A DNA stretch of 64,000 nucleotides from Arachis hypogaea. Lineage: Eukaryota; Streptophyta; Magnoliopsida; Fabales; Fabaceae. Position numbers and translations under genes: made by a program. This document shows, piece by piece, positions 55,994-64,000 of this stretch. Numbering within the stretch: the first letter of the stretch is position 1; every line of letters starts with the position of its first letter. The notes below the pieces were generated by a model. It was not told where the DNA came from, made no database searches, and saw only the letters and a program-made list of their open reading frames with translations. The stretch lies in contig NC_092048.1 of the NCBI RefSeq assembly GCF_003086295.3, positions 70,908,841-70,972,840 on the forward strand, in the 5' to 3' direction.

Positions 55994-57541
55994 TGATGAG
56001 CGGATAATTTATACCCTTTTTGGCATTATTTTTACATAGTTTTTAGTATGTTTTAGTCACTTTTCATTATATTTTTATTAGTTTTTATTCAAAAATCACA
56101 TTTCTGGACTTTACTATGAGTTTGTGTGTTTTTTTGTAATTTCAGGTATTTTCTGGCTGAAATTGAGGGACCTGAGCAAAAATCTGATTCAGAGGCTAAA
56201 AAAGGACTGCAGATGATGTTGGATTCTGACCCTCCTGCACTCGAAATAAATTTTCTCGGACTACAAAAACCAAATTGGCGCGCTTTTAATTGCGTTGGAA
56301 AGTAGACATCCTGGGCTTTCCAGCAATATATAATAGTCCATGCTTTTTCCGAGAATTGATGCATCAAACTGGCGTTCAAAGTCAGCCTAAAACTTTCTAG
56401 CGTAAAACGCCAGAACTGGCACCTTTTTCGGCGTTAAACGCCCATTCTGGCACCCAGGGTGGCGTTTAACACCAACTTTGGGCATATGAACGTGAAAGCT
56501 TGAAAGTTCAGCCCAGGCACGCACCAAGTGGGTCCTGGAAGTGGATTTTTGCATTATCTGCACTTAGTTACTCATTCTCTGTAAACCTAAGTTACTACTC
56601 TAGTATAAAAACTACTTTTAGAGATTCATTTTGTACCTTATGACAATTTTTACCTTTGATATTGTATCTTCTACGGCATGAGTCTCTAAACCCCTTAGGT
56701 GGGGGTGAGGAGCTCTGCTGTGTTTCAATGGATTAATGCAATTACTACTGTTTTCTATTCAATTACGCTTGATTTTATTCTAAGATACTCACTCGTAATT
56801 CAATATGGAGAATATGATGATCTGTGACACTCATCATTATTCTCAACCCTATGAACGCGTGCCTGACGACCACTTCGTTCTATCTGAGCTCAACGTAGTC
56901 ATTGGGCGACAGCTTGAGTGCGTATCTATTGGGTTTCTGATCCACGGACCGAGTCTGGAGGTTAGAACCTTCGTGGTATAGGCTAGAACCAATTGGCAGT
57001 ATTCCTGGGATTCGGAAAGTCTAAACCTTGTCTGTGGTATTCTGAGTAGGATCTGGGAAGGGATGACTATGATGAGCCTCAAACCTGCGAATGTTGGGTG
57101 CAGTGACAGTGTGCAAAAGGACAAGGGTCCTATTCCGACGCTAGTGGGAACCGACAGATGATTAGCCGTACGGTAGCTGTACATGGTATTTTTCATCTGA
57201 GAGAATCATACAGCTTGCCATTAAAGGAAGCCATGCGTGTTTGGAGAAGAAGGTGGTAGGAAAGCAGAGATTCAAAGGACAGAACATCTCCGGAACCTCA
57301 GCCTGTCTCTTATTATTGAATCACAAGTACTATTTATTTCATGATATTTATTTTCATAACTACAATCACTCTTATCATTAATCTCCTCACTAAGATTTAC
57401 AAAATAGCCATAGCTTGCTTCAAGCCGACAATCTCCGTGGGATTGATCCTTACTCACGTAAGGTATTACTTGGACGACCCAGTGCACTTGCTGGTTAGTT
57501 GTGTGGAGTTGTGAAAAGTGTAATCACAATTTCGTGCACCA
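55994..57541 (+). mobile_element. FIDEL-type 3' LTR
   Basis: It starts TGATGAGCGGATAATTTATA and ends TTTCGTGCACCA, 1548 bp. Palindromic units are at 56365-56475 and TATAAAA at 56604-56610. The right flank is ACATCTTGGG, which is the inside of another FIDEL-type LTR, so the element was inserted into that LTR (predicted target copy ACATC). No ACATC precedes either LTR near 44-46 kb, so the left partner was lost or recombined. Confidence 0.88.
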
Positions 57542-60446
57542 ACATCTTGGGCTTTCCAGCAATATATAATAGTTGATGAGCGGATATTTTATACGCTTTT
57601 TGGGGTTAATTTCATATAGTTTTTAGCTTATTTTCATTAGTTTCCAGGAAAAATTCATATTTCTAGACTTTACTTTGAGTTTATGTGTTTTTTTGTAATT
57701 TCAGGTATTTTCTGGCTTAAATTGAGGGAGCTGAGCAAAAATCTGATTCAGGCTGAAAAAGGACTGCTGATGCTGTTGGATCCTGACCTCTCTGCACTCG
57801 GAATGGAATTTCTGGAGCTACAAGAGTCCATTTGACGCGCTTCCAATTGCGTTGGAAAGTAGACATCCAGGGCTTTCCAGCAACATATAATAGTCCATAC
57901 TTTTCTCAAGGATAGATGACGTAGACTGGCGTTCAACGCTAGTTCCATGTTGCAGTCTGGCGTCCAGCGCCAGAAACAGGTAACAAGTTGGAGTTCAATG
58001 CCAGAAACAGGTTACAACCTGGCGTTGAATGCCCAAAACAGCCCAGGCACGTGAGAAGCTTTAGTCTCAGCCCCAGCACACACCAAGTGGGCCCCAGAAG
58101 TGGATTTCTGCACTATCTATCATAGTTTACTCATTTTCTGTAAACCTAGGTTACTAGTTTAGTATTTAAACAACTTTTAGAGATTTATTTTGGATCTCAT
58201 GACATTTTTAGATCTGAAATTTGTACCTTTTGGCAGCATGAGTCTCTAAACCCCATTGTTGGGGGTGAGGAGCTCTGCAGCATCTCGATGAATTAATGCA
58301 AGTACTTCTATTTTCCATTCAAACATGCGTGTTCCTATCTAAGATATTCATTCGCGCTTAATTATGGAGAAGGTGATGATCCGTGACACTCATCACCTTC
58401 CTCAACCCATGAACGTGTGCATGACAACCACCTCCATTCTATATTAGATTGAATGAGTATCTCTTAGATTCCATAATCAGAATCTTCGTGGTATAAGCTA
58501 GAATTGATGGCGTCATTCAGGAGAATCCGGAAAGTCTAAACCTTGTCTGTGGTATTCCGAGTAGGATTCTGGGATTGGATGACTGTGACAGGCTTCAAAC
58601 TCGCGAGTGCTGGGTGTAGTGACAGACGCAAAAGGATTGTAAATCCTATTCCAGTATGATCGAGAACCTCTAGATGATTAGCCGTGCTGTGACAGAGCAT
58701 TTGGACCATTTTCACTGAGGAGATGGGAAGTAGCCATTGACAACGGTAACACCTTACATAGAGCTTGCCATGGAAGGAACTTTGCACTTTTGCATGCATG
58801 AGGGAAGAGGAATACAAGAGAAAAGCTGAAATTCAGAAGACAAAGCATCTCCAAAACCCCAACATATTCTCCATTACTACATAATAAGTATTTATTTCAT
58901 ACTCTCTTATTTTTCGTAATTCAATTTGATAAGTGAATTGTTTTCCTGACTAAGAGTTACAAGATAACCATAGATTGCTTCAAGCCAACAATCTCCATGG
59001 GATTCGACCCTTACTCACGTAAGGTATTACTTGGACGACCCAGTGCACTTGCTGGTTAGTTGTGCAGAATTACATAGTGTGAAGTAATTTTCGTGCACCA
59101 ATAGTCCATACTTTGCCCAAGATTTGATGGCCCAAACTGGCGTAAAACGCCAGCCAGAGACCCTTTTCTAGCGTAAAACGCCAGAACTGGCACCAAAACT
59201 GGAGTTAAACGCCCAAACTGGCATCCAAGCTAGCGTTTAACTTTAGAAATAGCCTATGCACGTGTAAAGCTCAATGATCAGCCCAAGCACACACCAAGGG
59301 GGCCCCGAAAGTAGATTTCGGCACTATCTGCACTTAGTTACTTATTTTCTGTAATCCCTAGTAACTAGTTTAGTATAAATAGCACTTTTTACTATTATAT
59401 TCGCATCTCTGGATGTTTAGTCCTTACACATTGGAGGCTGGCCATGTGGCCATGCTTAGACCTTTCACTCTTATGTATTTTCTACGGTGGAGTTTCTACA
59501 CCTCATAGATTAAGGTGCGAAGCTCTGCTGTTCTTTATGAATTAATGCAAGTACTATTGTTTCTCTTTCAATTCACGCTTACTTCTTCTCAAAGATATAC
59601 TCTTGTACTTAATTTAGTTAAGTCAAAATGAAGGGGTGACCCGTGACAATCACCAATATATTCGTTACTCGCTTAGCCATGATCCGCGTGCCTGACAAAC
59701 ACAAGCGGTCCATATGATGTTCAACGTAGTCATTGGACGACAGCTGGAGTATATTCTCTTGGGTCTCTAATCCACGGACCGAGTCCGTGAGATTAGAACC
59801 TTCGTGGTATAGGCTAGAACCAATTGGTAGTATTCCTGAGATCCGAAAAGTCGAAACCTTGTCTGTGATATTCCGAGTAGGATCTGGGAAGGAATGACTG
59901 TGACGAGCTTCAAACTCGCGAATGTTGGGCGCAGTGACAGTGTGCAAAAGGATAGAGAGATCCTATTCCGATGCTAGTGAGAACCGACAGATGATTAGCC
60001 GTGCAGTAGCTGTACCTGGTATTTTTCATCCGAGACGAAAAATTCGACAGTTGATTAGCCGTGCAGAAACTGTACCTGGTATTTTTCATCCGAGAGGATC
60101 ATACAGCTTGTCATGGAAGGGAGCACGCATGACTGGATGAAGACAGTAGGAAAGCAGAGGTTTAGAAGCAATAAAGCATCTCCAAACGCTTATCTGAAAT
60201 TCCCACCAATGAATTACATAAGTATCTTTATTTTAATTTACGTTCTATTTATCATTTAATTATCAAAACCTCATAACCATTTGAATCCGCCTGACTAAGA
60301 TTTACAGGATGACCATAGCTTGCTTCAGGCCGATAATCTCCGTGGGATCGACCCTTACTCGCGTATGGTATTACTTGGACGACCAAGTGCACTTGCTGGT
60401 TAGTTGTGCGGAGTTGTGAAAAGTGTGATCACAATTTTGTGCACCA
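57542..60446 (+). mobile_element. Interrupted FIDEL-type LTR (57542-57573 plus 59106-60446)
   Basis: This is the 3' four-fifths of an LTR split by a solo LTR. It has palindromic units at 59130-59245, TATAAAT at 59374-59380, and ends TTTTGTGCACCA. Its middle and end (gaagcaataaagcatctcca, ccaccaatgaattacataagt) match LTR2 at 45979 closely, so the two are probably the 5' and 3' LTRs of one element. Its first ~300 bases are missing on the left of 57542. The right flank at 60447 is X-family internal DNA. Confidence 0.8.
57574..59100 (+). mobile_element. FIDEL-type solo LTR (TSD ATAGT)
   Basis: It starts TGATGAGCGGATATTTTATA and ends TTTCGTGCACCA, 1527 bp, between ATAGT at 57569-57573 and ATAGT at 59101-59105, with no internal sequence. 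The interrupted host text reads ...caatatata ATAGT ccatactttgccc..., as in the uninterrupted LTR at 44845. Units such as tggcgtccagcgcca lie at 57925-58030. It is the youngest event in this cluster. Confidence 0.93.
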
Positions 60447-60934
60447 ACCTCGCATTGTCTAAGTGTGGGGAGACTCTCCCTCCCAAGTCACTATCCAACA
60501 CAATATTCAAGTGGGTGAAATTCTTTCCCTTAAGCTTCACTTTCTCACTTGAATATGGCTTGATTGAAATGGATGGGCAACTTAGAGCTCTTTACGGAAT
60601 TAATAGTAAGAGGGAGTTGTGTAGTGGTTGGAAGTATGGTATTAGGCTCATTAATGTCAAAATTCCAAGGCGTAGGGACCATGATTGGATGAATGCTACC
60701 TTGTGTGGGTCTAGAAGGATAATTTGGTGTGCTAAAGAGAATTCTATGTGTCAACCACCCGGATGGAAGAACCATGATAATCAACTAGAAGACGGGTGTG
60801 AAAATAAAGTGTGGGATCCCGGGTCACACAAGGAGAACCTAATTTGGGAGCCCCAAGCTTGTGAAGAACTCCATCAAGACTTGGTGCAACTCATGAGAAA
60901 TCTTGGGTCCCAATGGAGAACCAAGCATTGGTAG
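60447..60934 (+). CDS. Unknown X-element protein, KVWDPG domain (plus strand)
   Basis: I do not recognise this protein. An open frame of ~160 codons runs from the end of the FIDEL-type LTR to a TAG at 60932; its own start is upstream and lost, since the in-frame ATG at 60404 lies in the LTR. It reads FFPLSFTFSLEYGLIEMDGQ, LRALYGINSKRELCSGWKYG, then DHDWMNATLCGSRR, CQPPGWKNHDN and GCENKVWDPG, with a tail rich in Glu, Gln and Trp. Cys, Trp, His and Gly residues are spaced as in a small metal- or nucleic-acid-binding domain, but that is a guess. A decayed copy is at 31654-32090 on the minus strand. It lies ~85 bases before the 18-nt hairpin. Confidence 0.55.
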
Positions 60935-61019
60935 ATGTTCAAGGATAGCTTCAAGCACAAGCCACCTTGATGAGGAGCTCCCCATAAGTCCAACTTAAGG
61001 ACAATAAACAAAAGTGCTA

Positions 61020-61037
61020 GGTGGGAGATAACCCACC
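61020..61037 (+). other. Hairpin of the X element (plus strand)
   Basis: GGTGGGAGATAACCCACC has a six-pair stem GGTGGG/CCCACC and loop AGATAA, preceded by AAAAGTGCTA. It is the exact counterpart of 31587-31604 with one loop change. Confidence 0.75.
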
Positions 61038-61234
61038 ATGGTAAAATCTTCTCATTTTCTCTTCTATAAATATTGGCAAAATTAGTTTAATTTCAAATTT
61101 TGTTGACTTTGTTGTCTTTATTCGGTAGTTTAGTAGGTTAAATAAGGTTTTATGGTGTTTTGGTAGCTGTTTGGAGGTTTGGAATGCTTGGTTTGGTGCA
61201 AAAGCATAAAAAAATTTTGAAAAAGAGAGAACCA

Positions 61235-61455
61235 TCCACACGTACACGTGCATCAAGTATTTTCGACCATCCACGCGCACGCGTCATGTACGCGTACGCA
61301 TGGGTCCCAAATTCTCACCACCCAGCCAAAAACCTGGGAGTTGTGCCTGCACTGCACGAACGTTGTGCCTGAGGCACAAACCAACCCATGTGTACGCATC
61401 GCGTCCATTGCACCATCACCCACGCGCTCGCGTCACATACGCGTGTGCGTGGATG
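61235..61455. repeat. ACGCGT palindrome patch in the X element (plus strand)
   Basis: Units such as CACGTACACGTG, CACGCGCACGCGTC, TACGCGTACGCAT and CACATACGCGTGTGCGTGG. Here the patch is internal, after the hairpin, not in an LTR. Frames of 70-110 codons across it are not credible genes. Confidence 0.75.
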
Positions 61456-62194
61456 CCCTTCTTTCACAACACTTCTTTTCTTCTCTTCATTCCATTTCTT
61501 TCCTTCTCCTTTCTTCCCCCCCTTCTCCTCCTCCTCATCCAACACTTCCAAACACCATCTATAACCAATCTTTAGGATAGTTAGTTAGTCACTTAGCTTA
61601 GTTTTCATTTCATTTTCTCTTTTTCATTATAGGTGTCGGATTATTGATTTTGTTTACTATACATTACTGCTTATTATTGATTAAATGCTATTTTAGCATG
61701 ATTGTTTTTGTCTATTCATTATTGGATTCTATTATTGAGGTTGCAATTTACCACTTGGTTTGAGTTCTTCATGCTTAATTTTGTGAACACTAAGTGCATA
61801 TGACATTGCCTTTAAGCTTTCTAAGTCTTATTGAATTGCATGATTTGGGCACCATGTGATTTGAACCTATTCTTTGGTGAGGAAATTTCTTGATATTGGA
61901 TGTTGTGCATTTACCTTAATGCATTGTGCTTCTTGATCATATGTATCCATATGTTTTTGGCTTGAATGCTTTCATGCTTCTTCATTACTTGTTTAGTTGT
62001 CTTAACCTACAATTTAGAGCATTTCAAGCACATTAGGATGGGTGACGTGCATGCTTCTTTTGTGACATAGCTTTTTATGCTAGTGTGTGTGTTCAAGACT
62101 GCATGCATCTTAGGACCCACACACCTAATCTTTCTCATTGTCACACATTGATTCACTCACCTTACTCTAGTGATTTACTTCATTCCAACAATGT

Positions 62195-62392
62195 ATGCTT
62201 CCTCGCTTTTGTATTTTCTTATCTTATGGTGTTATTTCTTGTTTTTCATACATGATGCACCGCAAGCAACCATGGAAGTGGGAAAAAGAATATGCAGCAC
62301 CGGTTGACCTACCAGCTAAAGGTATCAATCTGGAAAGTCGTCGTACACCCCTGCTCATATCTGAATGCATCGAGGACGGTGCAAACTTTTAA
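62195..62392 (+). CDS. Short frame ending the X element's second coding region (uncertain)
   Basis: A frame of 65 codons. The plausible part starts near 62255, MMHRKQPWKWEKEYAAPVDL, and ends RRTPLLISECIEDGANF at a TAA. The stop overlaps TTTTAAGTGTGGGGAGGT, a purine-rich tract like the one before X LTRs. I do not recognise it; it may be the start or end of a lost longer protein. 61456-62194 and 62405-63120 hold no gene that I can see. Confidence 0.3.
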   Translation: MLPRFCIFLSYGVISCFSYMMHRKQPWKWEKEYAAPVDLPAKGINLESRRTPLLISECIEDGANF

Positions 62393-63119
62393 GTGTGGGG
62401 AGGTCGTCCGACCGTTTGGCGTTCTTGGGTGACAAATTTCTAATCCCAACACTTGTGCATTTCATTTTTAGGATTTTTAGGATTTTTTGTTGTATTTTCT
62501 TATTTTTGCATATATATACACAATAAGCCTAGTCAAAACAATAAAATTTTCCAAAGAACTTATCTATAGGGCACCACCCTAATTGATTTAAAAATTTTTG
62601 TGGAAGTTGCTTGAATTCTATATTTTATGAAACATGTTTTGAGCTAAGAACACAAGCAAGTGAGATTTGAGCCTAATGATGTGGTTACATCTTATAACCA
62701 CCTATTTTCCTTCTTGTGTGAATTATTCTCTTTCTATGATTGTGATCCTTGATTTGTTTAATTCTTTATGTCTATTATTCCTTGTATTCATGCATTTATA
62801 TGATTGAGGCCATTGTTTCATTAGCTCACTAACCCAAATAGCCTACCTTTTGCCTTCCATTGTTAGCCAATTTTGAGCCTATGCTTAACCAAATTGTTCT
62901 TTATTTTAGCACATTACAAGCCTAAAGCAAAAAAATAATAAAAGTCCCTTGTTTGGATCTTTGATTGGCTTAGGTTAGTGAGAGTGTTCATTATTCAAGT
63001 TGGGGAGATTTGGGGACATTGGATGGGATAAAAGGGTGTTTTGTATTTTTACATTTGGGAATTGGGTGCATGCTCATGTATCAATCAAATGCTAGACCTT
63101 ATGCATAGATGTTCTTGTA

Positions 63120-63240
63120 CATAGTTTGAAAGAAAGAAAAGAATGAGTAAAATAAAAGAAAAAGAAAAGAAAAAGAAAAAAATATAGAAAAAGAAAGAAA
63201 GAAAAAGGAAGAAAAGAAAGAAATAAAAAGGGGACAAAAT
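63120..63240 (+). repeat. A/G-rich simple-sequence tract
   Basis: GAAA/AAAGAAA words run for ~120 bp almost without pyrimidines. Similar tracts occur ~0.5-0.7 kb before the FIDEL-type 3' LTRs (about 364-466 and 55290-55360). No coding value. Confidence 0.75.
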
Positions 63241-63906
63241 GCCCCAAGATAAAGCTCAATAAGAATCAATACATAAGTGTTGGGAAATGAAAAGAAAATG
63301 CATGAGTATGTGAAAAAGTGAAGAATGGGTAGTTAGGTTAGTACTTAATTGTATAGGTCATCATAGGTTAGGTGGGAAGGTTTAAGCTCATCAAAGATTC
63401 AAATTTCAAGCTCACTTAACCACATATGGCCCTACCTTGACCCTAGCCCCATTACAACCTTTGAGAAAGTCCTCATGATAATTGTATGCATGCATTGAAT
63501 AATTTTTGAATGTTAGATGAAGAACAAATTTTGGAAAGCATGACTAGGGGAGAATTGAGTGAATCAACCCCTAAACACTTGAGTGACTAGAGCAGATACA
63601 CATCCGGTGAGGGTTTGATTGCTCAATTACATGTCTTCACGATAATCATCCTTATTCATGCAAGTTTGTAAATCCTTTTTATAGTTCAATGCAATTGTGG
63701 GTTGGATTTGATTCCTATTGCTTTAGCCCTTATGCTTACATATATTCTCTTGGAAGTTGATTTATTTTGACCAAGCATTTGTATTCATGTAGGTAGTTGC
63801 ATTTAGATAGGTTGCATATAGTTTAGTTGCATTGAATAAATGCCATACTCCTTATTTCATTATTGGTTTAGCATGAGGACATGCTAAGGTTTAAGTGTAG
63901 GGAGGT
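63241..63906 (+). other. 3' non-coding end of the X element with polypurine tract
   Basis: No gene. The last bases TTTAAGTGTAGGGAGGT (63890-63906) match the tract next to the LTR at 18536 and mark the plus-strand priming site. Confidence 0.65.
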
Positions 63907-64000
63907 TGATAGTTTTAGAGAGAGAAGCTCTCACTTCTCTTTAGGATTAGGATTAGGTTTAGGTCAATATTCTTAGATCTAGATTTTAATTCATGCCTTC
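63907..64000 (+). mobile_element. Start of an X-family 3' LTR, apparently internally deleted
   Basis: It begins TGATAGTTTTAGAGAGAGAA. After TGATA it does not continue with aaccactattt as other X LTRs do, but with the ttttagagagagaa...ctaggattagg block that lies ~480 bases into the LTR remnant at 42738-43770. The window ends here. Confidence 0.55.

Noticed and set aside
45394..60140. Minus and plus frames of 60-115 codons in the LTRs (for example near 47041-47379, 56849-57196 and 59618-59947)
   Set aside because: LTR sequence. Similar frames recur in each LTR copy because the LTRs are homologous, but they are broken differently in each and have no gag or pol features.
63120..63240. Microsatellite as a possible regulatory element
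   Set aside because: A plain A/G-rich tract; similar ones occur in other elements, and nothing shows a specific function.

Overview
This window is plant nuclear repetitive DNA, most likely from peanut or a wild relative (Arachis, Fabaceae). The reasons are nested Ty3/gypsy retrotransposons of the Athila/Tat type with primer-binding sites matching the 3' end of plant tRNA-Asp, LTRs starting TGATGAGCGGATAATTTATA that resemble the Arachis FIDEL family as I remember it, and LTRs full of ACGCGT, GGCGTTTAACGCC and AACGTTAGTG palindromes. The species is inferred from memory and was not searched. I see no host protein gene, tRNA, rRNA or CRISPR. Every supportable coding region is a retrotransposon gene, and nearly all are broken by stops, frameshifts or deletions.

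Layout. 1-9351: 3' end of a FIDEL-type element (+), split by a 6.9-kb LTR-like insertion (591-7488, TSD AAATG) that itself carries a solo LTR (1791-3679, TSD AAACT). 9352-10556: 3' end and LTR start of a chromovirus-like element (+). 10557-17119: truncated Athila-type element F (-) with gag and protease but no reverse transcriptase. 17120-18652: LTR and short internal piece of a second family, 'X' (-). 18653-29786: complete Athila-type element E (-) with both LTRs, TSD CTACC, gag, protease and ORF2, again without RT/RNase H/integrase core. 29792-35329: more X-family sequence (-), crossed by a 1000-N assembly gap (29880-30879). 35330-42737: 5'-truncated Athila-type element H (+) with pol, degenerate ORF2 and 3' LTR. 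42738-44515: X LTR remnant (-) and another LTR start (+). 44516-60446: a mosaic of FIDEL-type LTRs around one decayed gag-pol-ORF2 internal region, plus a solo LTR (57574-59100, TSD ATAGT). 60447-64000: 3' half of an X-family element (+) and the start of its LTR.

How the parts relate. H and the 47.7-56.0 kb region carry pol; E, F and the X elements do not, so they would need enzymes supplied in trans. Despite different coding content, all share a small hairpin module after the last pol-like or X-specific reading frame. Most LTRs carry a dense array of CpG-containing palindromes just upstream of a TATA box, and the palindrome differs between LTRs whose ends are otherwise alike.

The best candidates for something undescribed are the covarying 18-nt hairpin at six loci, the exchangeable palindrome arrays in U3, the shared RT-less architecture of E and F, and a repeated unknown protein domain in the X elements containing KVWDPG.
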